A stretch of 64,000 bases of DNA from JAVBWO01 sp036677375 (GCA_036677375.1 JAVBWO010000012.1:186001-250000), one strand, 5' to 3'; counted from the stretch's first letter, positions 52,850-62,692 are shown. Notes: generated from the letters alone by a model not told the origin. Program-made: numbers and translations.

Positions 52850-53140
52850 TGAGATAAAAAAACCGCAGATGAGGGAGTAAAACCGGTCAGAACTCACAGA
52901 GAGCCGGGCTATAGCTGGGAGCTTGGCAGTCAACTGAACGGATAAATGGGCCTCGGAGGGCGTGAGGAAAGAGCGATTCGCTTGAGTATGACACGACGCA
53001 ATGCCGGCGTTATAAGGCAGGGGATGTATTAGCATCCCTGTAATGAGTTGCTGATCGCAAGTTTTAGCGATCCATAGCAGATCAAGGTGGCACCGTGGGA
53101 TGATCCCCGCCCTTGGAATTTTTTCCAAGGGCGGGTTTTA
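52850..53140 (+). ncRNA. T-box leader (tRNA-sensing riboswitch)
   Basis: Stem I elements (GGGAGTA, AGAGAG near 52900) lie upstream. The T-box AAGGTGGCACCGTGG is at 53084-53098, with TGGC able to pair with the tRNA acceptor end. A terminator follows: CCCGCCCTTGGAA and TTCCAAGGGCGGG (53106-53135) plus T-run. In the specifier loop between CTGAACGG and CCTC the best codon is TGG at 52947-52949 (Trp); ATG at 52946 is the alternative. The downstream genes degrade aryl pyruvates, which favours Trp. Confidence 0.88.
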
Positions 53141-53290
53141 TATTTCCAAGAGCTTTTACGTCAAAACCAAGAGGAAATTCACCTGCCGCCTAAAAAGGCC
53201 GTCAAAAACCAGATGAGTACAAAATGCCTGTTCAGGCCATCAAGCCCATCGATCAAGATAAGACGGATTTAAGGAAAGGACCGAAGAAAC

Positions 53291-55102
53291 ATGAAAAAGC
53301 TTTTAATGGGCAACGAAGCCATCGCCTGGGGCGCTATTTACGCCGGCGTCAACTTGGTAACTGGCTATCCCGGCACTCCATCCACCGAGGTGTTGGAAAC
53401 CATTGCCAAAAATAATCCCGGATCAATCTATGTGGAATGGTCCGTCAATGAGAAAGCCGCCATGGAAATAGCGGCAGGAGGCAGCTATGCCGGCGGCCGG
53501 GTGCTGGTCACCATGAAACAGATGGGCTTGAACGTGGCCGCAGACCCCCTCTTGTCCCTGTCCTATGTGGGAACTAACGGCGGCATGGTGGTTCTGGCAG
53601 CGGATGATCCGGGGCCTATTTCTTCGCAAACCGAACAGGATACCAGACACTTTGCCCAATATGCCAATCTGCCGGTGCTGGACCCCGCAAGCCCTGAAGA
53701 AGCTTACCGCATGGTGCCATATGCTTTTGAGCTATCGGAAGCCTGGCGTTTGCCGGTGATTCTCAGACCCACCACCAGAGTGTGCCATGGCTGCGCTACC
53801 GTAGAACTACCGGATACCCCGCCCCTGCCCCATCCGGTGGCCGGTTTCAACAAAGACCCCAAATGGGTCATTTTCCCCAGTCTTTCCTACAAGAATCATT
53901 TACGCCTGGAAAGCATCCAAAAAGAAATCGGCGCACAATTGGCGGCCTCTTCTTTTAATACTTTGACAGGGACAGGCTGCCTGGGTGTGGTCGCTTCCGG
54001 CATCTCCTATTCCTATGCCAAGGAAGCCATCGACAACCTGGCGGCACCGGTTCAATTGCTGAAAATCGGTACTCCCTACCCGACGCCGGAAAAATTGCTG
54101 GTGGATTTTTTGAATACCGTAGATAAGATACTGGTGCTGGAAGAACTGGACCCGGTGCTGGAAGAAACCTTGCTCTTGCTTTGCGGCAAATACCACCTGG
54201 CGGCGGAAATCTACGGCAAGGGAACAGGACACCTGCCTAATGCGGGTGAATATACCTACGAGATTGCGCTTGCGGCTATCACCGCTTTTGCCGGATTGCC
54301 GCTGCCGGCGGCTATAACAACAGATGCTCCGGCTTTGCCCGGACGTCCGCCCAGCTTATGCGCAGGCTGCCCTCACCGGGCCGCCTTTTACGCCGTTAAG
54401 ACCGCGCTGAAAGGACAAAAAGCTGTTTTTACCGGAGATATCGGCTGCTATACCTTAGGCAACGGCAAACCGCTGGACATGGTGGACACCTGCCTCTGCA
54501 TGGGCGCCGGCGTCACCATCGCCCAAGGCCTGAAAAGAATCGAGCCGGACACGCATCATATCGCTTTCATCGGCGACTCCACCTTTTTCCATACAGGCAT
54601 CCCCGGCATGATCAACAGCATTTACAACGGCACCAAGATCACCATTGCCGTTTTGGATAACAGCACCACCGCCATGACCGGTCATCAGCCCCACCCCGGC
54701 ACCGGCAAAACCATGATGGGCACACAATCCCATCCCGGCGACATTGCCGCCATCGCCAAAGCCTGCGGTGCTGGCTTCGTAACGACGGTAGACCCCTTGC
54801 AGTTGGAGGAAGCGGTAGCTGTTACCAAGGAAGCGGTAGAACACCCCGGCATATCCGTCATCATCTTCCGGGCACCCTGCATCGCGCTGTTTAAAGCGCC
54901 CAAGACCTACTGCGTCAATGAAAACTGCACCGGCTGCCGCCGCTGTATTAAAGAAATCGGCTGTCCCGCCATGTACCAAACAGAAACCGGCGTGGGCATC
55001 GACACCTCCCTTTGTTACGGCTGCGACCTTTGCAGACAGGTCTGTCCCTTTGATGCAATCACAGGGTCTGAAACAGAAACAAAGGGCGGAGGTGAAGCAT
55101 AA
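53291..55102 (+). CDS. iorA: Indolepyruvate:ferredoxin oxidoreductase, alpha subunit
   Basis: The 603-residue subunit oxidatively decarboxylates aryl pyruvates (from Trp, Phe, Tyr) to aryl-acetyl-CoA with ferredoxin. It has a pyrimidine/TPP-binding part with GDIGCYTLG and DNSTTAMTGHQPHPG, and a C-terminal ferredoxin-like domain with CTGCRRCIKEIGC and CYGCDLCRQVC. The start follows AAGGAAAGGACC. It is coupled to iorB by a one-base overlap. Confidence 0.95.
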   Translation: MKKLLMGNEAIAWGAIYAGVNLVTGYPGTPSTEVLETIAKNNPGSIYVEWSVNEKAAMEIAAGGSYAGGRVLVTMKQMGLNVAADPLLSLSYVGTNGGMVVLAADDPGPISSQTEQDTRHFAQYANLPVLDPASPEEAYRMVPYAFELSEAWRLPVILRPTTRVCHGCATVELPDTPPLPHPVAGFNKDPKWVIFPSLSYKNHLRLESIQKEIGAQLAASSFNTLTGTGCLGVVASGISYSYAKEAIDNLAAPVQLLKIGTPYPTPEKLLVDFLNTVDKILVLEELDPVLEETLLLLCGKYHLAAEIYGKGTGHLPNAGEYTYEIALAAITAFAGLPLPAAITTDAPALPGRPPSLCAGCPHRAAFYAVKTALKGQKAVFTGDIGCYTLGNGKPLDMVDTCLCMGAGVTIAQGLKRIEPDTHHIAFIGDSTFFHTGIPGMINSIYNGTKITIAVLDNSTTAMTGHQPHPGTGKTMMGTQSHPGDIAAIAKACGAGFVTTVDPLQLEEAVAVTKEAVEHPGISVIIFRAPCIALFKAPKTYCVNENCTGCRRCIKEIGCPAMYQTETGVGIDTSLCYGCDLCRQVCPFDAITGSETETKGGGEA

Positions 55103-55701
55103 TGGCTCAGGATATCCTCATTACCGGTGTAGGCGGTCAAGGCACTGTATTGGCCTCCCGGCTCATTGCCGCCTGTGCCATGGCGGAAGGTCAATTCGTA
55201 CGTACTGCCGAGACCATCGGTATGGCTCAGCGGGGCGGATCGGTGGTTAGCCATGTCAGAATCGGCGCGGCAGACCGCTCTCCCCTGATCCCTTTAGGCG
55301 GGGCAGATCTCATCATCGCTTTTGAACCGGCGGAAGCGGCTAGGAGCTTGAACCGGCTGGCGCCTGGCGGCCGCTGCATCGTCAATACCAAGGCCATCTA
55401 TCCCATTACCGTTACTTTATCAGGAGCGCCTTACGATAGGGAAGTTATCACAGAGTATATTAAAAAGCAATCGCCCGACAGCGTTTTTCTGGACGCTTCG
55501 GCCATCGCCGCAGCCTGCGGCGGCGAAAAGGCATTGAATATCGTTTTAATCGGCGCGGCAATCGGCTATGGATTTTTACTGATTGAGTTGGAAAAAATGG
55601 CGAAGGTCATTCAAAATACGGTGGCTCCCCGCTTTACAGAGATGAATCTGAAAGCTTTACATGGTGGTTACGCTGCGGTTGAAGGAGGGTATCATGGATA
55701 A
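55102..55701 (+). CDS. iorB: Indolepyruvate:ferredoxin oxidoreductase, beta subunit
   Basis: This 199-residue gamma-domain subunit has TGVGGQGTVLASRLI at the start and AQRGGSVVSHVRIG, both typical of the CoA-binding subunit of 2-oxoacid:ferredoxin oxidoreductases. It overlaps iorA and the ligase gene. Confidence 0.94.
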   Translation: MAQDILITGVGGQGTVLASRLIAACAMAEGQFVRTAETIGMAQRGGSVVSHVRIGAADRSPLIPLGGADLIIAFEPAEAARSLNRLAPGGRCIVNTKAIYPITVTLSGAPYDREVITEYIKKQSPDSVFLDASAIAAACGGEKALNIVLIGAAIGYGFLLIELEKMAKVIQNTVAPRFTEMNLKALHGGYAAVEGGYHG

Positions 55702-56929
55702 TCAACAATTTTCGGACCTACAAATTTTATTAAAGAAGGTGCAGGAATATAGCCCTTTTTATCAAACTAAGTTTAAAGAGAATCATTTCGATATTAACGG
55801 GGTAAAATCTCCGGAGGATATCGCAAAGATCCCTTTTACGGAAAAAGCCGATTTGCGTCACGCCTACCCCTTGGGTCTTATTGCCACCGACGAAAAAAAT
55901 ATCGTGCGCATCCACTCCTCCTCCGGCACGACAGGACAACCTGTGATCATTCCTTATACCGCAGGCGACGTCAAAGCCTGGGCGGAAATGATGAAGCGCT
56001 GTATGGAATATGCCGGCGTCACGCCATATGACCGGGTGCAAATCACCCCGGGCTACGGCTTATGGACGGCGGGCATCGGTTTCCAGGCGGGTTGCGAAGC
56101 CTTGGGAGCCATGGCGATCCCTATGGGTCCCGGCAATACCGAAAAACAATTAAAAATGTTAACGGACCTCCACACTACCGTGTTTATCAGTACTTCTTCT
56201 TATGCCCTGCTTTTGGCGGAAATCGTGGAAGAGCGCGGCTTAGGCGATAAGATTGCATTAAAAACCGGCATCATTGGCTCCGAGCAATGGGGCGATAAGA
56301 TGCGCAACCGCATTTCCCAAAGCCTTGGCATCGAGCTTTTTGATATCTACGGACTGACCGAGGTCTACGGTCCCGGCATCTCCATCGACTGCCAAAAACA
56401 TACCGGCCTGCACTATTGGGATGATTATCTCTACTTTGAGATCATTGATCCTGTAACCGGTAAGAACCTGCCGGAAGGCGAACTAGGCGAACTGGTCATC
56501 ACCACCTTGAAAAAAGAAGGGGCCCCCGTCATCCGTTACCGTACTCACGATCTGACCAGGCTGATACCTGGCACCTGCCCCTGTGGCTCACCCTATCCCC
56601 GTCATGATCGTATTATGGGACGCACAGACGATATGATAAAGGTAAAAGCCGTCAACATTTTCCCGGCCCAAGTAGTGGAAGTTCTGCAAAGCGTTCCCGG
56701 CATCAGCTCGGAATACCAGATCGTCATTGACCATCTGGAAGGCAAAGACCGGCTGACTTTGCGCTTCGAAACAGAATCTGATTCAGATCCCCGTAATCTA
56801 GAGGAAAAAGCGGCGCATCAGTTCAAGCAAAAGATTGGCATTAAGATCGAGACTGAGGCGGTTAGGTTAGGCGACTTGCCCAGAAGCGAAAAGAAGACTC
56901 AGAGGGTCATCGACAAACGTTATCAATAA
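55694..56929 (+). CDS. paaK: Phenylacetate-CoA ligase family protein
   Basis: The 411-residue protein is an adenylate-forming ligase of the PaaK type. SSSGTTGQPVIIPYT is the phosphate-binding motif, YGLTEVYGPG and a C-terminal MGRTDDMIKVKAVNIFP are present. Beside IorAB it could turn aryl-acetyl-CoA to the acid with ATP formation, or activate aryl acetates. ATG 55694 follows GGAGGG and overlaps iorB by eight bases. Confidence 0.9.
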   Translation: MDNQQFSDLQILLKKVQEYSPFYQTKFKENHFDINGVKSPEDIAKIPFTEKADLRHAYPLGLIATDEKNIVRIHSSSGTTGQPVIIPYTAGDVKAWAEMMKRCMEYAGVTPYDRVQITPGYGLWTAGIGFQAGCEALGAMAIPMGPGNTEKQLKMLTDLHTTVFISTSSYALLLAEIVEERGLGDKIALKTGIIGSEQWGDKMRNRISQSLGIELFDIYGLTEVYGPGISIDCQKHTGLHYWDDYLYFEIIDPVTGKNLPEGELGELVITTLKKEGAPVIRYRTHDLTRLIPGTCPCGSPYPRHDRIMGRTDDMIKVKAVNIFPAQVVEVLQSVPGISSEYQIVIDHLEGKDRLTLRFETESDSDPRNLEEKAAHQFKQKIGIKIETEAVRLGDLPRSEKKTQRVIDKRYQ

Positions 56930-57010
56930 CAATTCCCCTAATAGTACCAATAGTATTTGTTTGTCCTGAAAAGACATAAATATAAATAACGCTGAATAGG
57001 AGTGAACAAA

Positions 57011-58090
57011 ATGCTAAAAAAAGACAGATTGGAAAAAGTCTTCAAGAACCTGGCAGAAATGAACCTGACCCAGATGATCGTCAGCGACCCCAATTCCATC
57101 TTCTATTTAACCGGCAGATGGATCCATCCCGGGGAAAGAATGTTGGCCCTTTATATCAACGCCAACGGTAACAATAAAATCTTCATCAACGAGCTTTTTA
57201 CTGTTCCCGAAGAGCTTGGCGTAGAGAAAGTTTGGTTCTCCGATATCCAGGACGGCGCCGAGATCTTGGCCGGCTATATCGATCATAGTAAACCCTTGGG
57301 CATCGATAAGACCTTTGTAGCCAAATTCCTCCTTCGCTTAATGGAATTGAATGCCGCCAGCGGTTATGTCAATTCTTCCATCGCGGTGGACAAAGCCCGC
57401 ATGTGTAAAGATGAAGAAGAAAAACAACTGATGCGCAACGCTTCCAAGATCAATGACGCCGCTATTGCCAGAGTCATCCCCTTATTAAAAGAAGGCGTCA
57501 CCGAGCTGGAAATCTCAGACCAAGTCAGCGCCATCTACCGTGAACTGGGCGCCGAAGGCCTCTCCTTCGATACCATTATTGAATTTGGTCCTAACTGCGC
57601 CATCGGCCACCATGAACCGGACGATACCAAACTGAAACCCGGTGATTGCGTCATTATTGATATCGGCTGCAGAAAAGACTCCTACTGCTCCGACATGACC
57701 AGAACGGTCTACTGCAAATACCAGCCCGAAAAACAAAAAGAGCTTTATGATCTGGTGAATAAAGCGGTCTCCACCGCCATTGCCATGGTAAAGCCCGGTG
57801 TCCGCTGCTGCGATCTGGACAATGCCGCCCGCAAAGTCATTGCCGATGCCGGCTATGGCCCCTATTTCACCCACCGGACAGGCCACTTTATCGGCATCGA
57901 AGACCATGACTTCGGGGATGTTTCCTCCGTTAATACCACCGTCTTGGAACCCGGCATGATCTTCTCCATTGAGCCCGGCATCTACCTGGTGGATGATTGT
58001 GGCGTGCGCATTGAAGACCTTATCATGGTTACGAAAGACGGCTATGAAAATCTTAACGCTTTCACAAAAGAAGTTATCATCGTTGACTAA
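57011..58090 (+). CDS. M24-family Xaa-Pro aminopeptidase/dipeptidase
   Basis: This 359-residue metallopeptidase has a creatinase-like N-terminal domain and the pita-bread M24 fold. The five metal ligands are visible: two Asp (DIGCRKDSYCSDMT), His of THRTGHFIG, Glu of FSIEPGIY and Glu of VRIEDLI. It frees Xaa-Pro bonds and may feed peptide fermentation. ATG 57011 is best spaced to TAGGAGTG. Confidence 0.9.
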   Translation: MLKKDRLEKVFKNLAEMNLTQMIVSDPNSIFYLTGRWIHPGERMLALYINANGNNKIFINELFTVPEELGVEKVWFSDIQDGAEILAGYIDHSKPLGIDKTFVAKFLLRLMELNAASGYVNSSIAVDKARMCKDEEEKQLMRNASKINDAAIARVIPLLKEGVTELEISDQVSAIYRELGAEGLSFDTIIEFGPNCAIGHHEPDDTKLKPGDCVIIDIGCRKDSYCSDMTRTVYCKYQPEKQKELYDLVNKAVSTAIAMVKPGVRCCDLDNAARKVIADAGYGPYFTHRTGHFIGIEDHDFGDVSSVNTTVLEPGMIFSIEPGIYLVDDCGVRIEDLIMVTKDGYENLNAFTKEVIIVD

Positions 58091-58109
58091 CTTTTTTATC
58101 AAAACTTTC

Positions 58110-58152
58110 AAACAGGGCGCCTATGTTAACCATAGCGTCCTGTTTGTTTTTT
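58110..58152 (+). terminator. Terminator after the M24 peptidase
   Basis: AAACAGG...CGC and GCG...CCTGTTT form a stem with small mismatches, followed by GTTTTTT. It lies 20 bases past the stop. Confidence 0.8.
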
Positions 58153-58348
58153 GCCATGTTTTATTTAAATAAAGCTTGCCTTATCAAAATTTTTCAACCT
58201 GGCTTTTATGGCAAATGATACCCTCCCATGAAAACGGTTTTCTTGCGGATCCTTGTATGATTCCGTCGTAATCTTGGCATAATTCCTTTATAAACAAATA
58301 GAGACAAAAGCAATGACAACATGAAAGAAAATAGAAAGGAAGTTCCCG

Positions 58349-59113
58349 ATGAATTTATTTGATCTAACAGGAAAAGTCGCTTTGGTCACCGGCGCCTCCT
58401 CCGGGTTAGGCGTACAGTTTGCCAAAGCCCTCGCGGGACAGGGCGCTGATATTGCCATTATTGCCAGAAGAATGGAAAAACTGGAAACTGCCAAAACCGA
58501 GATCAGCACTTTGGGCGTCCGCTGTTTTGCTGTGAAATGCGACGTTACCAAAATCGACGAGATCCAAAGCACCGTCGCTACCATCAAGGAGCACTTCGGC
58601 AAGATCGATATTCTCATCAATAATGCCGGCGTCGGCTTATTCGGACCGGCGGAAGAACAAACCAACGAGCTCTGGCAGACCATGATGGCCACCAACTTAA
58701 ACAGCGCTTATTACTTTGCCAGGGAAGTTGGTAAAATCATGATCGAAAACCAATACGGTAAAATCATCAATATCGGCTCCATCCACAGCACCGTGGCTAT
58801 GACAGGACTGCCTTTAAGCGCCTATTGCACCACCAAGGGCGGTCTGGTCATGCTAACTAAGGCTTTGGCCACCGAGTGGGCCAAGCACAATATCACGGTC
58901 AACGCCATTGGCCCCGCTTATTTTCCCAGTGAAATGACGGCCGGCATTATTTCCGACGAAGGCTTCAAAGAGACTGTCAAAACCTATTGCCCCATGGGCA
59001 GGCCGGGCAGAGACGGCGAATTGGACGGCGCTATTATTTACTTTGCTTCCGATGCGTCCACTTATACCACAGGCCAGCTTCTTTCCATCGACGGCGGCTG
59101 GACGGCCATTTAA
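58349..59113 (+). CDS. SDR-family dehydrogenase/reductase
   Basis: The protein (254 residues) is a classical short-chain dehydrogenase: TGASSGLG cofactor motif, NNAG, and the catalytic Ser-Tyr-Lys in NIGSIHS and AYCTTKGG. It resembles 3-oxoacyl-ACP reductase or gluconate 5-dehydrogenase types. The substrate is unknown. AGAAAGGAAG precedes the ATG, and its own terminator follows. Confidence 0.88.
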   Translation: MNLFDLTGKVALVTGASSGLGVQFAKALAGQGADIAIIARRMEKLETAKTEISTLGVRCFAVKCDVTKIDEIQSTVATIKEHFGKIDILINNAGVGLFGPAEEQTNELWQTMMATNLNSAYYFAREVGKIMIENQYGKIINIGSIHSTVAMTGLPLSAYCTTKGGLVMLTKALATEWAKHNITVNAIGPAYFPSEMTAGIISDEGFKETVKTYCPMGRPGRDGELDGAIIYFASDASTYTTGQLLSIDGGWTAI

Positions 59114-59208
59114 TCTACTATCTTATATGGTAACGCTCTACGACAAAGCATCCGCCGGACATTTTGATACAATTGTATTCCGTGTTTTAGGTTCCAGAGG
59201 TAAAACAA

Positions 59209-59238
59209 AACCCGCAAATTTTTGATATTTGCGGGTTT
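59209..59238. terminator. Bidirectional terminator
   Basis: AACCCGCAAAT and ATTTGCGGGTT form an 11-bp stem. It separates the SDR gene from the convergent lipoprotein gene. Confidence 0.8.
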
Positions 59239-59262
59239 CACATATCTAAAAGTAATCAATCA

Positions 59263-59949
59263 TTAAGTCAAAGGAGCGGCATAGCTTACCTTGGCTACTT
59301 TGCCGTCTTGCAGTTCGTAAGTGAGGTTGATACCTTCACTGGAATAAACAATGGCGACCGGAACGTCTTCTTTATATTCCAGCCTGCCGCTGTCCTGCAT
59401 ATATTCGTTTTTGCCATAAAGCAAACGGTAAGTGTTGGCATCGTCGGTATCGCTTTGATACTTGGTTTCATCCTTGTTGTCGGGAAACTTCCCAAGAACG
59501 CTTTCCATGCTGTCCCCAATCTTGACGTTACGGGGCGCAGGGATCTTATCATTATCCACTGTAGCTGCAAACATATAATTATAGGGCTCCTGATCCAAAT
59601 AAATAATCTGGAAAACAGAACCGTCATAGGAAAGTTTCGCAGCATCATCTGTTGCAAAAAGATCGTAAGTTTTTTTAGACAAAGGCGCGCCATAGAGAGC
59701 GTTAATATCTTCCTCTGTCAGATCGAACACATACTGAACCTCAGTATAACTGAAGTTTCCTTCCGGCACAGGTCTGGGGGAATCCAAATCATCCTCCGGC
59801 GCGGCGGTTTCCCCTATATTGGCGGACTGATCAGCCGTCGTCTGCGTCTCGTCATCCGGCGTATCCGGCTGGCCGCCGCAGGCGGTTAAAGCCAGTAGCA
59901 ACAGCACAGCCAATACCAGAAACATGAAATATTTTTTATGTTTTTTCAT
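59263..59949 (-). CDS. Lipoprotein of unknown function
   Basis: This 228-residue protein starts with KKHKK, a hydrophobic stretch and the lipobox LTAC, then an acidic, Thr-rich linker (about 25-60). The mature part has no family I recognise. Two halves, around LYGAPLSKKTYDLF and LLYGKNEYMQDSG, look like weak internal repeats. It follows the gene upstream by 28 bases and likely shares its transcript. Confidence 0.65.
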   Translation of the reverse strand: MKKHKKYFMFLVLAVLLLLALTACGGQPDTPDDETQTTADQSANIGETAAPEDDLDSPRPVPEGNFSYTEVQYVFDLTEEDINALYGAPLSKKTYDLFATDDAAKLSYDGSVFQIIYLDQEPYNYMFAATVDNDKIPAPRNVKIGDSMESVLGKFPDNKDETKYQSDTDDANTYRLLYGKNEYMQDSGRLEYKEDVPVAIVYSSEGINLTYELQDGKVAKVSYAAPLT

Positions 59950-59977
59950 TTTTTGACCTCCACTCCCCTAACTTATT

Positions 59978-61723
59978 TTAAGTGCCGACCACACGCCTCC
60001 AATCCAACAGGAAGCCGGCATCCCAGCAAACGGGCGCAAACCTTTTTTCGCTGTTGAATTCGTAAGAAGTACCGTCATAATCCAAACGGACGGCGCCCTC
60101 CGCCACCGTCAATCTGCCACCGGCGGCCTTATCTCTGGCAGCTAAAACATTCCAAAGGCAAATGGCTTTTTCTACGCCGTCTCCTGTACGGAAATTCCAT
60201 ACTTCGTCCGGCTGTGCTAAACGGTTCTCACTGTAGATGGAATCCTCATCCAATGTCAGTAGCTCACGATAGACCTGTTGAGGAGTAAGATCTTCGGTAG
60301 CTCTGATGACAACGGGATTCCGTTCCAAAGCGGCCTTCAAAAAAGGCTGCCAAGCGCCATGGGCAACATCCCGATAGGCCATGAAGGCCAAATCGGCAAC
60401 CATGTTTTCCCGGCGGACGCTTTGCAAATAGGCAATGATCTCGTCCCTGCTCTTTAAACCTTGCAGGTTCAGCGGCTGTGGTGTCTGCCAGTTTTTATCC
60501 ACAGCAGGTAATTGCGGACGAATATAACAAAATCCGGCAAAATCGGCGCACCAAGCCTTGAGGGTTTCCGCCGCCATTTCGCTACAGGCGGAAGCCAAGG
60601 ATGCCGGCCAAGTATCAGTATTAGCAAAAGTGAGCTTCCCTTTCAGCGTTTTCATCAAAACAGCCAGATCCTGCACCACCGGCCGCTCCTGCAAAGGCTC
60701 GGCCGAAAACTTGTCAGAAACAGCCAGAGACAATAATTTATCGATTCCCTGCATACTCACCATAGCGGCATTGCCGTCTTCTGAGGCATAAACATCTTCC
60801 GCCGCCAAATAACCGCCAGCATGCCGGAATTGAAAGGCTTTTTGCCAATTACTATGCTGCCGTAGAAAGCCGTAGAACATGTCCATGTCGGCGGCAGGCA
60901 ACAAAAAGGAGCGGATTTCATCCGAAAAATTCAGATAAACATCCATCGGCATGGTAGCTTCCCGGTATAAGGTATGCACGTAGCCCAAAATATTCGCCAC
61001 CATGGTCACCTTCTCATTTTGCAAAGCGCGCCGGGCTTTAAAAGAAGTTTCCGTACCGTTGAACCACATATTTTGAGTAACGATCCGCCGGTTATTGGTA
61101 AGCAGGCCGCCGCCGGCTGAAATAAAATTCTGCGAATGCAGCGGCGTGGCCAGCATATGCATGCGCTCCAAGGGAATACCGGCTAAAATAAACAAAGCGG
61201 CATAATACAATAGGGAGAAAGACACACATTCGCCGCCGCCCGCCACAAATCCGGGACGGCGGGAAAAAGCCGTCATAGCCTCTACCGTCTCCGTTTTCCA
61301 ATAAGGAATGACATCATCGGTATAACTGTCAAGGTGAAAGTGGCGGCGGATATCCATATCAAAATAATAACGATCCCCCTCATAGCCAAAAAGAGCATTG
61401 CTTGCTTTTAAGGCTTCCAGGTCAATATAGGGGGCAAAACGGGCCAGTTCCTTTTCTTTTGTGGTCAAACCCCAGGTATCCAGATCGAGATTAAAGACAA
61501 AATGGTCAATGATATATTGCTTCACCTTCAGGATACGCCGGTACTCGGAAAGCTTGTCCATGCCTTGAAACCATGGGTCGTTTTTCCATTGCCAAATCAC
61601 CGGGGACATAATATTAGACAGCGCGCCTGCCAATAAAAGTTCCGGAAAGACAAATATTTCCATATCCGATAAAGTGATGGCAGAAGAATATTTCTCTATC
61701 ATCTTATAATCAGTAGTTGCCAC
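59978..61723 (-). CDS. Uncharacterised protein with transglutaminase-like Cys-His motif
   Basis: The product (581 residues from the GTG at 61723, chosen for TTGGAGG upstream; a longer frame starts at 61744) is not in a family I can name. Around residue 166 GGGECVSFSLLYYAALFILAGIP resembles the Cys-helix of transglutaminase-like proteases, and a His follows in TPLHSQNF (near 196). No signal peptide is seen. The C-terminal half is unlike anything I know. With the lipoprotein downstream it forms a two-gene unit. Confidence 0.6.
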   Translation of the reverse strand: MATTDYKMIEKYSSAITLSDMEIFVFPELLLAGALSNIMSPVIWQWKNDPWFQGMDKLSEYRRILKVKQYIIDHFVFNLDLDTWGLTTKEKELARFAPYIDLEALKASNALFGYEGDRYYFDMDIRRHFHLDSYTDDVIPYWKTETVEAMTAFSRRPGFVAGGGECVSFSLLYYAALFILAGIPLERMHMLATPLHSQNFISAGGGLLTNNRRIVTQNMWFNGTETSFKARRALQNEKVTMVANILGYVHTLYREATMPMDVYLNFSDEIRSFLLPAADMDMFYGFLRQHSNWQKAFQFRHAGGYLAAEDVYASEDGNAAMVSMQGIDKLLSLAVSDKFSAEPLQERPVVQDLAVLMKTLKGKLTFANTDTWPASLASACSEMAAETLKAWCADFAGFCYIRPQLPAVDKNWQTPQPLNLQGLKSRDEIIAYLQSVRRENMVADLAFMAYRDVAHGAWQPFLKAALERNPVVIRATEDLTPQQVYRELLTLDEDSIYSENRLAQPDEVWNFRTGDGVEKAICLWNVLAARDKAAGGRLTVAEGAVRLDYDGTSYEFNSEKRFAPVCWDAGFLLDWRRVVGT

Positions 61724-61959
61724 GTCAACCTCCAAGTAGTACAAGTATTCATTGTATTTATTGTAATTTTTGCGATTGCTTTGGGAAAGATCCTTTCAAT
61801 ATAATCCTTATAATCCTTTTAATTCTCAACTATTATTCCCATGTTATTTTACCATACTCCATGATAAAATAAAATATTTGTTTTAGTAATAATTATTATT
61901 TTCAAAAAGTCAGATGTTTGATCATCTGCCTTTATATTTCCTTCTTTCCTTTTTATCAT

Positions 61960-62331
61960 TTAAACTTGTTGGAAATCGTAAATTTTCGCCAAATCGGCCA
62001 GACCCTCTTCAATCTCTTCCATGGAGAAATCCGCCGCCGCCAAGTCCTCTGGCATTAACATAAGCAATGCCTGATAAAAGCATAAAGCCGCTGCCAGGTT
62101 TTCTTGGCTGGGCTCTTCTGCAATGCGTTGAAAAATAAGGGTTTCCCCCTCATTATAATTTTGGGCCGCCAAGAGGATCTGTAGCTCTTCTAAAAGCTTA
62201 GAGCCCAAAGCGGCCTCCTGATAATCCAGAACCTCTATATCGGCCCCAGGCCGGTTCATCTGAAACAAGATTTTACCCAGATAACGGGCGAAAAGCGCTA
62301 CTTGCCGCATTAGATAATCTTTATAGATCAA
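61960..62331 (-). CDS. DUF6483-like small protein
   Basis: This 123-residue, mostly helical acidic protein starts MIYKDYLMRQVALFARYLGK, like the DUF6483 proteins of clostridia. Its function is unknown. TTG 62331 is preferred since AAAGGAGTGA lies eight bases upstream; the frame could also start at GTG 62340, which overlaps that site. Confidence 0.65.
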   Translation of the reverse strand: MIYKDYLMRQVALFARYLGKILFQMNRPGADIEVLDYQEAALGSKLLEELQILLAAQNYNEGETLIFQRIAEEPSQENLAAALCFYQALLMLMPEDLAAADFSMEEIEEGLADLAKIYDFQQV

Positions 62332-62395
62332 TGATTTCACTCCTTTTTTTTATTATATAAAGTTTGTATCTGGGAAACAAGCTCCTTTTTACAGG

Positions 62396-62430
62396 AAAAA
62401 ACCCTTAGGGTGGCAACCTAAGGGTTTTTC
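62396..62430. other. Long AT/GC hairpin between divergent genes
   Basis: AACCCTTAGG and CCTAAGGGTT, extended by A/T runs on both sides, enclose GTGGCAA. It lies 65 bases upstream of the - strand gene and also upstream of the + strand amidase, so it does not close a known gene. It may be an attenuator or the end of a small RNA. Confidence 0.55.
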
Positions 62431-62587
62431 CTAGAGTGGACGTATGCTTAAAACAGGTAAATGGACTGTAAAGGAAGGGGTACACTCCCTCTACGCTTTT
62501 ATTCTACCATAGTTATTTTAAAAAATAAAATTGAAAATATTTATACTACTTATCATCTGATAAATATAATTTATGTTATTTAAAAAA

Positions 62588-62647
62588 TTGCAGATCCCTT
62601 CCCCACATGGTAAAATAAAGAAACAAGGTTCTTGATTTGCATGCAAA
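62588..62647 (+). promoter_or_regulatory. Promoter and palindrome before the amidase gene
   Basis: TTGCAG (62588-62593) and TAAAAT (62611-62616) are 17 bases apart. A perfect palindrome TTTGCATGCAAA lies at 62636-62647, just after the likely start site, and could be an operator. Confidence 0.6.
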
Positions 62648-62692
62648 ATGCAAGATAGGATGATTAGGATTATGGAATAAGGAGGGCAAACC

